A DNA stretch of 64,000 nucleotides, taken from assembly GCA_934168365.1 (NCBI GenBank), contig CAKPNJ010000006.1, positions 12,423-76,422 of the forward strand, read 5' to 3'. Each line of letters starts with the position of its first letter. The stretch's first letter is position 1. The translations under genes were made by a program, and so were the position numbers. Positions 43,037-50,296 of this stretch are shown here, piece after piece. The stretch is from an uncultured Clostridia bacterium. Its GTDB lineage: Bacteria > Bacillota > Clostridia > TANB77 > CAG-508. The notes under the pieces were generated by a model. That model did no database searches. It saw only the letters and a program-made list of their open reading frames with translations, and had not been told where the DNA came from.

Positions 43037-43231
43037 TTATAGTCCAAACATCGTTCTTACACTGGTAAATAGTGTGCTAATTTCTTTTATTACAAGAGTA
43101 AGAACAATTACAAGGCCTGCTAATGTCGTCATCATTGCTTGATCTTCTCTTCCTGCTCTTACTAGAACTTGATATAGCACAGCTACTAAAATTCCAATTG
43201 CTGCTATTTTAAATAATAAACTAATATCCAT
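43037..43231 (-). CDS. spoIIIAC: Stage III sporulation protein AC
   Basis: 64 residues, the normal length for this very small membrane protein. Two helices are separated by the conserved GREDQAMMTTLAGLVIVL segment. It belongs to the SpoIIIA channel apparatus between mother cell and forespore. The ribosome binding site is AAAAGGAGATG, and the gene is spaced 15 bases from spoIIIAB. The reading frame is intact, unlike the adjacent spoIIIAD. Confidence 0.94.
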   Translation of the reverse strand: MDISLLFKIAAIGILVAVLYQVLVRAGREDQAMMTTLAGLVIVLTLVIKEISTLFTSVRTMFGL

Positions 43232-43246
43232 ACTTTACATCTCCTT

Positions 43247-43756
43247 TTAAATTAGTATAATTGCAATTGTTAGCCCTGTGACTAAACCTAAAGTTCTATA
43301 CATTTTTTCGTTTTTTCTACGTTCTTCTGAAGCATTTTCTAGTTGTGCAGTCAAGAAGTCATTTACTACTTCAATTTCACTAAGTTGTCCATCTAAATCA
43401 GTTTGTCCTAGTAATCTTCCTAAATTTTGTATTACTGAAATGTCTTCTTGATTTAAATTACACTTGGTTTCTTGTAAAGCTTGTACCCATGCCTCTCCTG
43501 CTGGAATTTCTTTCATTCCATTTGCCGCCCTGTCAAAAATACTCCCAACATTTCCTCCTATTTTGTTTGCTATTTCCATAAAAACATTTGGAATAGGCTC
43601 ATATGTAAATTTAATTTTAGTTGCAAACATATTAAGGGCATTTTTCATTTCTTTTATTTCCCTTTCCCTGTTTGCATACTTTTTAGAAAATAGTATTCCT
43701 ATTATACTACTTGTAACTATAATCATAGCTAATATAAATAATCTAAAAGCTAACAT
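43247..43756 (-). CDS. spoIIIAB: Stage III sporulation protein AB
   Basis: 169 residues. An N-terminal helix (LFILAMIIVTSSIIGILFSK), a central soluble domain with REIKEMKNALNMFATKIKFTYEPIPNVFMEIA, LGRLLGQTDLDGQLSEIE and a C-terminal helix (YRTLGLVTGLTIAIILI) match SpoIIIAB, which is related in fold to GspF of type II secretion. It would sit in the mother-cell membrane near the ATPase SpoIIIAA. It lies 11 bases downstream of spoIIIAA. Confidence 0.94.
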   Translation of the reverse strand: MLAFRLFILAMIIVTSSIIGILFSKKYANREREIKEMKNALNMFATKIKFTYEPIPNVFMEIANKIGGNVGSIFDRAANGMKEIPAGEAWVQALQETKCNLNQEDISVIQNLGRLLGQTDLDGQLSEIEVVNDFLTAQLENASEERRKNEKMYRTLGLVTGLTIAIILI

Positions 43757-43767
43757 TTTATTTCCTC

Positions 43768-44661
43768 CTAAACTGCTTTTCTTTGGTTTTGTTTTTCATA
43801 TACCAAGTGTACGTCTCTTCTGTTGTCCAAAATCAGTATTTTGTCTATGTATCCATTTAGCACTAGTTGACTTAGTATTGGATTTTCTTTAATTTGTTCT
43901 AAGCTATCTCCATGTGCTGTAAATATTCCATTTACTCCTGAACTAATTGCATATTCAATTGCTTCTATATCTTCTTTGCTCCCTATTTCATCTGCAATTA
44001 TTACCTTTGGGCTCATAGACCTGACTAACATTTTCATTCCAAGTGCTTTTGGTATATTATCTATCACATCTGTTCTTATTCCTAAATCATTTTGTGATAC
44101 TCCTTTATATGTAGCAGATATTTCACCTCTTTCATCTACTACACCACAGTTAACACCTTTGAAATTCATTTCTGGAATTCCATTACTAATTCTTCTAATT
44201 ATGTCTTTTAATAATGTGGTTTTGCCTAAACCTGGTGGTGAAACAATCAGGGTGTTCCATACAGTATTTCTGTTTAATATATGTATAATAGCTTTATTAC
44301 TACAGTTTAGTACTTGCCTTGCAATTCTAAAGTTTAAACTACTAATGTAACTCAAGGTTGCCACTTTTCCGTCTTTTATTACTGCATTTCCTGTTACTCC
44401 TATACGATGTCCTCCTTTTAAGGTTATAAATCCTTCACATATTTGGCTTTGATAAGAATATAAAGAGTTGTCACATACTCTTTGTAAAATTTGAAGTACT
44501 ATTTCAGGAGTAGTAATATAATCTAATACTTTTTCATCTATATTGCTTTTTAATATAACTGGTTTAGCTGTTCTAATTCTAATTTCTTCTGTATTGTTCA
44601 TATTACTGGATATAATTTTTTGTTTTAACACTTCTGGTAAAAAATTTAATATTTCTTCCAT
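43768..44661 (-). CDS. spoIIIAA: Stage III sporulation protein AA (ATPase)
   Basis: 297 residues. Walker A is PPGLGKTT (142-149), with the conserved CGVVDERGEISATYKGV and the Walker B-like KVIIADEIGSKEDIEAIEYA. SpoIIIAA is a secretion-type ATPase that powers the mother cell to forespore channel during engulfment. It is the first gene of the operon, transcribed in the mother cell under sigma-E in model organisms; I did not find a confident sigma-E promoter in the 130 bases upstream, where a REP-like hairpin lies instead. Confidence 0.95.
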   Translation of the reverse strand: MEEILNFLPEVLKQKIISSNMNNTEEIRIRTAKPVILKSNIDEKVLDYITTPEIVLQILQRVCDNSLYSYQSQICEGFITLKGGHRIGVTGNAVIKDGKVATLSYISSLNFRIARQVLNCSNKAIIHILNRNTVWNTLIVSPPGLGKTTLLKDIIRRISNGIPEMNFKGVNCGVVDERGEISATYKGVSQNDLGIRTDVIDNIPKALGMKMLVRSMSPKVIIADEIGSKEDIEAIEYAISSGVNGIFTAHGDSLEQIKENPILSQLVLNGYIDKILILDNRRDVHLVYEKQNQRKAV

Positions 44662-44690
44662 AGCTTGTACCTCTTTATCAAATTTGAAAA

Positions 44691-44721
44691 TGTGCCAAAA
44701 TTCTCCGTCCCCAATGGCACA
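44691..44721. repeat. REP-like hairpin with GGGGACGG core
   Basis: Arms TGTGCCA and TGGCACA (7 bp) enclose a centre that reads TTGGGGACGGAGAATTT on the minus strand. The GGGGACGG core recurs in the larger element at 52162-52238. Confidence 0.55.
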
Positions 44722-44723
44722 TA

Positions 44724-44767
44724 AAAAAACATAACATATATATAAATATATATATGCTATGTTTTTT
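44724..44767 (-). terminator. Long AT-rich hairpin after yebC
   Basis: AAAAAACATA arms face TATGTTTTTT across an AT-alternating stem, 28 bases after the yebC stop codon. Confidence 0.75.
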
Positions 44768-44794
44768 ATTTTAGAACTATTTTATTAAATTTTA

Positions 44795-45520
44795 TTATTC
44801 TTCCCAGTTGTGGTATACATTCATAACATCATCTAGGTCTTCTAACATGTCTATTAGTCTTTGCATTTTGGGTGCATCATTTTCACTTAATTGAATGTAT
44901 GTAGATGGTACCATTTGTACTTCTGCTTCTAAGAATTCTAATCCTTGTTCTTCTAAAGCTTCTCTAACTTTTGAAAAATCTTCTGGTGAAGTTGTTATTT
45001 CATAACATTCATCAGTTGCTTCAAAATCTTCTGCTCCACTATCTAATGCTAACATCATCATATCATCTTCTGATAGATTTGTTGTAGTTTTATCAATTAC
45101 TATCACACCTTTTTTACTAAATAAATATGATACACATCCTGTTGTTCCTAAGTTTCCACCAGCTTTATCAAATGCATGACGTACATCTGCTGCTGTTCTA
45201 TTTTTGTTATCTGTACTTGCTTCAACTATAACTGCAACACCATTTGCTCCATATCCTTCATAAATGATTTCTTCATAATTTTCATTACTTCCAGCTCCTG
45301 AAGCTTTTTTGATTGCATTATTGATTGTATCATTTGGCATGTTATTTGCTTTACATTTAGCAATAACATCTTTTAATTTTGAATTACCAGCAGGATCAGG
45401 CCCTCCCTCTTTTACTGCAATTAATAATTCTCTACCTAATTTTGTAAATATTTTTCCTCTTGCTGCATCTGCTTTACCTTTTTTAGCCGCAATATTATGC
45501 CATTTGCTATGTCCTGACAT
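44795..45520 (-). CDS. YebC/PmpR family protein
   Basis: 241 residues from the ATG at 45520, chosen because AAGGAGGAG lies 8 bases before it and the protein then begins MSGHSKWHNIAAKKGKADA, the universal start of the family. Later conserved parts are YEGYGANGVAVIVEASTDN (near 90) and RHAFDKAGGNLGTTGCVSYLF. Members act as transcription regulators or, as shown for YebC2, as translation factors that relieve ribosome stalling at difficult sequences. The latter possibility is of interest given the CGG sites in this genome, but no link is shown. Confidence 0.93.
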   Translation of the reverse strand: MSGHSKWHNIAAKKGKADAARGKIFTKLGRELLIAVKEGGPDPAGNSKLKDVIAKCKANNMPNDTINNAIKKASGAGSNENYEEIIYEGYGANGVAVIVEASTDNKNRTAADVRHAFDKAGGNLGTTGCVSYLFSKKGVIVIDKTTTNLSEDDMMMLALDSGAEDFEATDECYEITTSPEDFSKVREALEEQGLEFLEAEVQMVPSTYIQLSENDAPKMQRLIDMLEDLDDVMNVYHNWEE

Positions 45521-45622
45521 GGTTAACTCCTCCTTTTTTCTTATTTCGTGAACTATTATACCACACAATATTAAGTTTTGGTAGTATTTTTACAAATTTT
45601 ATTATTTAGAATTTTAGGCAAC

Positions 45623-45654
45623 AAAAAACTCCATACACAAGTATAGAGTTTTTT
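45623..45654 (-). terminator. Hairpin terminator after rpmA
   Basis: A 14-bp stem with one mismatch, a 4-base loop and a T run on the minus strand, 5 bases after the rpmA stop codon. Confidence 0.9.
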
Positions 45655-45659
45655 ATGTT

Positions 45660-45935
45660 TTATTCAGCTTTACTTCCTTCTTCAACAGGATATACGCTAA
45701 CTTTCTTTTTATCTCTGCCAAGTCTTTCAAATTTTACTTTTCCAGTTACTTTAGCATATAGTGTATCATCACTACCAATACCAACATTAGTACCTGGATA
45801 AATTTTTGTTCCTCTTTGTCTTACTAGTATATTACCAGCTGGAACTACTTGACCATCTGCTCTTTTTAGTCCTAAACGCTTAGACTCACTGTCTCTACCG
45901 TTCTTAACACTACCTTGACCTTTCTTATGAGCCAT
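45660..45935 (-). CDS. rpmA: Ribosomal protein L27
   Basis: 91 residues beginning MAHKKGQGSVKNGRDSESKR, followed by GQVVPAGNILVRQRGTKIYPG. L27 reaches the peptidyl-transferase centre with its N-terminus. In most Firmicutes L27 carries about nine extra N-terminal residues removed by the protease Prp, whose gene lies between rplU and rpmA. Here the protein starts directly at AHKKG and no gene lies between rplU and rpmA, so the cleavage system appears to be absent. The gene lies 82 bases after rplU. Confidence 0.97.
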   Translation of the reverse strand: MAHKKGQGSVKNGRDSESKRLGLKRADGQVVPAGNILVRQRGTKIYPGTNVGIGSDDTLYAKVTGKVKFERLGRDKKKVSVYPVEEGSKAE

Positions 45936-46017
45936 CCTATTTCACTCCCTTCAATTTTTGTTTTAGGGTATTTCTATCTTTCTAATAGTTTTTACCATAA
46001 TATATTCAAATTTTAAC

Positions 46018-46425
46018 CTAAGCTTCTTTTTTAGTTGTAGCTTTTTTTGTAGTAGCTTTAGCTGCTGTTTCTTTTACTTCAGCGTTTTCTACTTTTGCTT
46101 CTGATTTTTCAGTAGGCATTTTTATTTTTGTGATCTCTACTTTAGTGTATGGTTGTCTATGTCCTTGAGTTCTTCTGTAGTTCTTTTTAGCTTTGTATTT
46201 ATAAACTAAAATCTTTTTGCCTTTACCGTGAGAAACTACTTTTCCTTCAACCTTAACACCTTTTACATAAGGAGCTCCAACTTCTACTTTTTTGTCGTCA
46301 GATACTAAAACAACATTATCAAATGTTACTTTTTTACCTTCTTCTGCTTCTAATTTTTCGAAGAATACTACATCTCCTTCTGTTACTTTGTATTGTCTTC
46401 CACAGCTTTCAATAATTGCGTACAT
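46018..46425 (-). CDS. rplU: Ribosomal protein L21 with long Lys/Ala/Thr tail
   Basis: 135 residues from the ATG at 46425, chosen because GGAGGTG lies about 8 bases before it and the family start MYAIIESCGRQYKV follows. The core (1-103) ends in the conserved YRRTQGHRQPYTKVEITKI. About 30 further residues (KSEAKVENAEVKETAAKATT and more) form a low-complexity tail not present in standard L21. The protein binds 23S rRNA in the large subunit. It heads the rplU-rpmA operon behind a strong promoter and a structured leader. Confidence 0.96.
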   Translation of the reverse strand: MYAIIESCGRQYKVTEGDVVFFEKLEAEEGKKVTFDNVVLVSDDKKVEVGAPYVKGVKVEGKVVSHGKGKKILVYKYKAKKNYRRTQGHRQPYTKVEITKIKMPTEKSEAKVENAEVKETAAKATTKKATTKKEA

Positions 46426-46528
46426 TCTTTGTACACCTCCTATATTCGTATACTCGCTAAGCATAAATAACAAGGCAATTGCTTAAAGCAATATTTAGTT
46501 GCCCGACTCAGGCGGCTTACAGTTAAAT
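46426..46528 (-). promoter_or_regulatory. Putative rplU 5' leader
   Basis: The transcribed leader of about 100 bases holds the self-complementary stretch TTGCTTTAAGCAA and a GC-rich block GTAAGCCGCCTGAGTCGGGC, which contrasts with the AT-rich surroundings. The position is that of the known L21 leader RNA of Firmicutes, through which L21 or another ribosomal protein may regulate the operon. I did not fold it. Confidence 0.5.
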
Positions 46529-46557
46529 ATTGTACCATATTATGGTATTAGTGTCAA
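46529..46557 (-). promoter_or_regulatory. Sigma-A promoter for rplU-rpmA
   Basis: TTGACA (46557-46552), a 17-base spacer, and TACAAT (46534-46529). Confidence 0.88.
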
Positions 46558-46604
46558 TGGTTTGGTGAAATTTTTTAAGGTCAGGCACTTTAATTTTTCT
46601 TTGG

Positions 46605-46612
46605 CATATAAT
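46605..46612 (+). promoter_or_regulatory. Candidate sporulation promoter -10 for sigK
   Basis: CATATAAT matches the -10 of sigma-E (CATACAAT) and sigma-K (CATAnnnTA), with CAC about 16 bases upstream as a possible sigma-K -35. Autoregulated mother-cell transcription of sigK is known in other spore formers. Confidence 0.45.
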
Positions 46613-46639
46613 TCTATATATTAAATTGGAGGTATATAT

Positions 46640-47338
46640 ATGTTTGCCTTTTCTATTGGTGGTATTTTAGCATTTTTAAATTCAGCTATATTTTTAGTTG
46701 GATATATTTCAAATAATACACTTTTTCCAGAGCCTTTAAGTAGTGAAGAAGAACGAAAATATTTAGAACTTATGAAAAACGGAGATGAAGAAGCACGAAA
46801 TATTTTGATAGAGCGAAATTTAAGATTAGTTGCTCATGTATGTAAAAAATATACTGCTACACGAGTTGAACAAGATGATTTGATTTCTATTGGTAGTATT
46901 GGTTTAATTAAGGGAATAAATAGCTTTGATAGTTCAAAAGGAGTACGTTTGGCTACTTATGTTTCTCGTTGTATTGATAATGAAGTACTTATGTATTTAA
47001 GAAGCACTAAAAAGTTAGGTGCAGAAGTTTACTTAGATGATCCTATTGGAAAAGACAAGGACGATAATGTTGTCACTTTGCAAGAAGTCTTAGAGAATAA
47101 TGATAAAAATATTGAAGATGAAGTTGATTTAAAATTTAAAGTAAAGAAGTTATATGAGAAAATGAAGGAAGTTTTAAAAGAAAGAGAAAAAACTATATTG
47201 GAATTACGTTTTGGTTTGAATGGCGAAAAACCTAAAACTCAAAATCAAATTGCAGATTCTATGGCAATTTCCCGTTCTTATGTTTCAAGAATTGAAACTA
47301 AGGCTATTAGCAAGTTAGCTAAGGAATTTAAAGAATAA
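46640..47338 (+). CDS. sigK: Sporulation sigma factor sigma-K (with pro-sequence)
   Basis: 232 residues. The first 20 residues (MFAFSIGGILAFLNSAIFLV) are the hydrophobic pro-sequence that holds sigma-K inactive until cleaved. Region 2 runs through NLRLVAHVCKKYTATRVEQDDLISIGSIGLIKGI, and region 4 ends with AISRSYVSRIETKAISKLAKE. Sigma-K directs late mother-cell genes for coat and cortex. The gene is continuous, with no skin-type element splitting it. GGAGG lies 9 bases before the ATG. It ends at a bidirectional terminator shared with the convergent B3/4 gene. Confidence 0.94.
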   Translation: MFAFSIGGILAFLNSAIFLVGYISNNTLFPEPLSSEEERKYLELMKNGDEEARNILIERNLRLVAHVCKKYTATRVEQDDLISIGSIGLIKGINSFDSSKGVRLATYVSRCIDNEVLMYLRSTKKLGAEVYLDDPIGKDKDDNVVTLQEVLENNDKNIEDEVDLKFKVKKLYEKMKEVLKEREKTILELRFGLNGEKPKTQNQIADSMAISRSYVSRIETKAISKLAKEFKE

Positions 47339-47344
47339 ATATAT

Positions 47345-47382
47345 AAAAGGAGTTTTTAATACTTACATTAAAAACTCCTTTT
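47345..47382. terminator. Bidirectional hairpin terminator
   Basis: A 16-bp perfect inverted repeat AAAAGGAGTTTTTAAT with a 6-base loop, between two convergent genes. Confidence 0.92.
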
Positions 47383-47384
47383 AA

Positions 47385-48080
47385 TTAAAATTCAAAAACA
47401 TTGTTATCTTTATCTACAAATCCAACTTCACAAGTTGCCCCCATCTCTGTTAAAATTTTTACAAATTCTTTTTGTAGTTCTAAGATTTTTTCTTTGTTTT
47501 CAATAAATCCGTCTAATGGTATAAACGCATTTTTTATATTCTCGTCTATTTTGCTTTTTTCACCTTGTCTCCAAGCCCATTTTCTTGTTTTTACTTCATT
47601 TCCACTTACATATACTAATTCACCTGCTGGTGGATTATCATATTCTTGAGAACCAAATGGAATGAATGTGTCATTTTCATTTGCAAATCTTAATTCTATA
47701 TCTCCTGCAAATTTATCTATGTCATGTACTCCTAGTGGTACATTGTACTTTAGTGATAAAGCATTGCCTAAATCAACTAATGTATTTATGTTAGGAACAA
47801 ATTGTGATTTAACTGTCCTACTAACAAGTGCTTCTATTGAGCACATAAATTTGTTTGGGTTAATATCATCTTTCTTAAATGCTTCTCTGTATAGTACAAT
47901 TTCTGGTAATTCTTTTACTTTTACATCTTTGTACTTTTCTGCCACCTCATTTACTTCGTTTTTTAGCATTTCTTGTATTGCACTATTTGGTTTTGTATTA
48001 TCAATATTTCTAGCTATAATAACACCAAAACATGCATTATCAACCTTTTCAAAAAAACTTTTGTCAACTATAAATTTCAT
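47385..48080 (-). CDS. B3/4 domain protein
   Basis: 231 residues from the ATG at 48080, with GAAGGAAC upstream. It contains the fold of the B3/4 domain of phenylalanyl-tRNA synthetase beta chain as a free protein: REAFKKDDINPNKFMCSIEALVSRTVKS, INTLVDLGNALSLKYNVPLGVHDIDK and GELVYVSGNEVKTRKWAWRQGEKSK. Free B3/4 proteins may edit mischarged tRNA or amino-acid derivatives; function is not proven. It forms a single-gene unit between sigK (convergent) and the second sigma factor pair. Confidence 0.82.
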   Translation of the reverse strand: MKFIVDKSFFEKVDNACFGVIIARNIDNTKPNSAIQEMLKNEVNEVAEKYKDVKVKELPEIVLYREAFKKDDINPNKFMCSIEALVSRTVKSQFVPNINTLVDLGNALSLKYNVPLGVHDIDKFAGDIELRFANENDTFIPFGSQEYDNPPAGELVYVSGNEVKTRKWAWRQGEKSKIDENIKNAFIPLDGFIENKEKILELQKEFVKILTEMGATCEVGFVDKDNNVFEF

Positions 48081-48150
48081 ATATGTTCCTTCTTTTCTTG
48101 TTTTGATGTTACACATTTTACACCTTTTTTTCATCAATTGCAATACCTAA

Positions 48151-48177
48151 ACAGCCTTGTAATAAAAACAAGGCTGT
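48151..48177 (-). terminator. Hairpin after the 48186 gene
   Basis: A 10-bp perfect stem ACAGCCTTGT with a 7-base loop; only a short T run follows on the minus strand. Confidence 0.7.
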
Positions 48178-48185
48178 GTGTCATT

Positions 48186-48881
48186 TTATTTAATCAATGA
48201 TACTAGTAAATCCACTAACTCTTTTTGTGTTATTCCTGCGGTTTCTATATCAAAATATACATCATTTAATTTAAACTCTGCTAAATATAGTTTTTCATAT
48301 TGTGTTATTATAACATCTGTATTTTCTATTTTTGATATTTTTTCTTCACTACTCAAATAATAGTCTCTTAATGGTTTTCCAATTTTGGAAAATGCTATTC
48401 TTATTGTTCTGTTTTCTGCCTCATTTGAATAGTCCCAAATATAGTCATGAGCTATAGAATAATCTTTATCCGAAAAATCTTTTCTAGTCATTACAACTTT
48501 ATTTACACCGTAGTCTCTCAAATCTTTTGGCGCATTAATATCTTTTTTTACAAACGAAAAATCTTTCTCAAATTCACTATTCAGTTCAGTATTTGCTTCT
48601 TTTATATCTGCATCCAACGTCATCATACTTTGATATTCAGCCTTATTTATATTTAATTCCAATATTCCTTGTACTGTTGGTGGCATAACATTTTCATTAT
48701 TACTTTTTGGAACATTATATGCAACAATGCCAACTAATAATGCAATTGCTACAAGACTTGAAGCTAAAACATAACTCAATTTTACTTTCATATTATCTCT
48801 CCTCTCAATTTTTGATAAAATGATATTATAATTTTTCTTTTTGTCAAAGTTCTTTTGTATTGTATCTTTCAAATTATTCAT
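48186..48881 (-). CDS. Membrane-anchored probable anti-sigma or sensor protein
   Basis: 231 residues. A short Lys-rich cytoplasmic N-terminus is followed by one helix (VLASSLVAIALLVGIVAYNV, near 38-57) and an external domain with RDYGVNKVVMTRKDFSDKDY and VIITQYEKLYLAEFKLNDVYFDIET, which resembles the DUF4367-type domain often found on anti-sigma partners. The ATG lies inside the last codons of the sigma factor gene (8-base overlap), a common arrangement for ECF sigma and anti-sigma pairs. No zinc anti-sigma motif is present. The functional call is from context. Confidence 0.65.
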   Translation of the reverse strand: MNNLKDTIQKNFDKKKNYNIILSKIERRDNMKVKLSYVLASSLVAIALLVGIVAYNVPKSNNENVMPPTVQGILELNINKAEYQSMMTLDADIKEANTELNSEFEKDFSFVKKDINAPKDLRDYGVNKVVMTRKDFSDKDYSIAHDYIWDYSNEAENRTIRIAFSKIGKPLRDYYLSSEEKISKIENTDVIITQYEKLYLAEFKLNDVYFDIETAGITQKELVDLLVSLIK

Positions 48882-49414
48882 TTATATCACCTTCAATCTT
48901 TACATTTTCTTTAATGTCTTTAATTGTTCTGTATAAAATATTTTTGACATTAGATTCAGACATGTTTAATTCTTTTGCAATTTGTGATATCTTAATTTCT
49001 GTACAATAATATAAATAGAAAACTTTTACTGTTTTTATATTTTTGCTTTTAATATAATTCCATACCGCTTCTGCATTTAGCTTTTTAATTGTTTCCGTTT
49101 CCAAATCAAAATTATCTGGCAAATCTATTTCTTCGTCCTCTGCTTGATAAACATTATAATTTTTTAATTTATATAAAAGACCATAATATTTTTGAATTTT
49201 CTTTTTAGCTATTCCTATTACAAAATTAGGACAGTTTTCTAAATATATTTCTTTCTTTTTTTCTAGTATGTTATATAATTCTACATATGTATCTTGCACT
49301 AAATCATTAACATCGTCAATATTAGAGCATTTACAAACTATATATCTCAATGTTCGTTCATATGTTGAATTATATATTTCTTCAAAATTTTCTAAAGATA
49401 TTCCGAGTACTCAT
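48874..49414 (-). CDS. ECF sigma factor, +1 shift at a CGG codon near the start
   Basis: The main frame contains region 2 (NDLVQDTYVELYNIL) and region 4 (ISQIAKELNMSESNVKNILYRTIKDIKE). Its first in-frame ATG (49350) would cut off the start of region 2. Upstream in the same frame, GISLENFEEIYNSTYERTL precedes it, which is the missing part. The ATG at 49414 with AAAGGAG before it reads MST and then CGG (49405-49403); omitting that C joins MST to GISLENFEEIY. Without a shift, translation stops after ten codons. This is the clearest of three similar cases. It is coupled to the downstream anti-sigma-like gene. Confidence 0.8.
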
Positions 49415-49495
49415 TGTTATCTCCTTTCACATATATAGTGCTCAATTTTCATCAAAAAGTTTCAATAATTATAGCATATTTTTATTTTGTATATA

Positions 49496-49501
49496 TATAA
49501 T
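49496..49501 (+). promoter_or_regulatory. Candidate -10 box for the deacetylase gene
   Basis: TATAAT ends only 6 bases before the ATG at 49508, so transcription could start at or next to the start codon. GCATA at 49474-49478 resembles a forespore (sigma-F/G) -35 element. Confidence 0.4.
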
Positions 49502-49507
49502 TTTTAT

Positions 49508-50296
49508 ATGAAGGTGTTTATTTTTAAGAAAAAGTATCTTGTAGTTGTTCTCATTATACTAATTTTAATAGTTTGCTTTTTACTAAAAGATAACTCTACT
49601 TTTGCTTTATCTTTAAGCAAAGGTGAAATTTTAAGTGCTTCTTTTAAAGATAAATTTGCGTCTATTTGTAAAAGTGATGAAAAGGTTGTATATTTAACTT
49701 TTGATGATGGTCCAACCTCTAAAGTTACACCTAAAATTTTAGATGTACTAGAAAAAGAAAATGTTAAAGCTACATTCTTTGTTGTTGGTAAGCATGTTAA
49801 AGAACATCCTAAAATTGTTAAACGCGCGTATGAGGAAGGACATTTTATTGCTAATCATGGATATAGCCATAATAATAGTTTGCTATATAAAAGCGAGGAA
49901 AGTTTTCGTAATGAGATTTTAAATACTGATGAAGAAATTTCAAAAGCCATTGGAGTTTCTAACTATTGTTCACATGTTTTTCGTTTTCCAAATGGCTTTG
50001 CATCTCCAGATTACAAATATAAAAAGAAAAACATAGTTAATATTCTTGCTGAAATTAACTATGTTTATGTTGACTGGAATTGCTTAAATAAAGATTCTGA
50101 ACATAAGTATTCTAATTACCAATTATTAAATAATCTAAAAAAATCTGCTAAAGGTAAAGGAACTTTAGTTGTTCTTATGCATGATACTGGTGATGTGAAT
50201 AAGACTTATGATATTTTACAAGATTCTATAGAATACTTAAAATCTCAAGGATATATATTTAAGAATTTTTATGAGCTTTTTACTGAAGCTTTATAA
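49508..50296 (+). CDS. Polysaccharide deacetylase (NodB domain)
   Basis: 262 residues from the ATG at 49508. One N-terminal helix (LVVVLIILILIVCFLL) anchors the protein. The NodB domain follows with VVYLTFDDGPTSKVTPKILD (metal-binding Asp pair), FIANHGYSHNN (the two metal histidines) and FRFPNGFASP. Such enzymes remove acetyl groups from peptidoglycan N-acetylmuramic acid or N-acetylglucosamine; PdaA acts in spore cortex formation. Neither possible start has a ribosome binding site. The 3' end overlaps the convergent gene by 17 bases. Confidence 0.88.
   Translation: MKVFIFKKKYLVVVLIILILIVCFLLKDNSTFALSLSKGEILSASFKDKFASICKSDEKVVYLTFDDGPTSKVTPKILDVLEKENVKATFFVVGKHVKEHPKIVKRAYEEGHFIANHGYSHNNSLLYKSEESFRNEILNTDEEISKAIGVSNYCSHVFRFPNGFASPDYKYKKKNIVNILAEINYVYVDWNCLNKDSEHKYSNYQLLNNLKKSAKGKGTLVVLMHDTGDVNKTYDILQDSIEYLKSQGYIFKNFYELFTEAL

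Noticed and set aside
46640..47338. Possible split of sigK by a skin-like prophage element
   Set aside because: The sigK frame is continuous from the pro-sequence to region 4, so no element is inserted.
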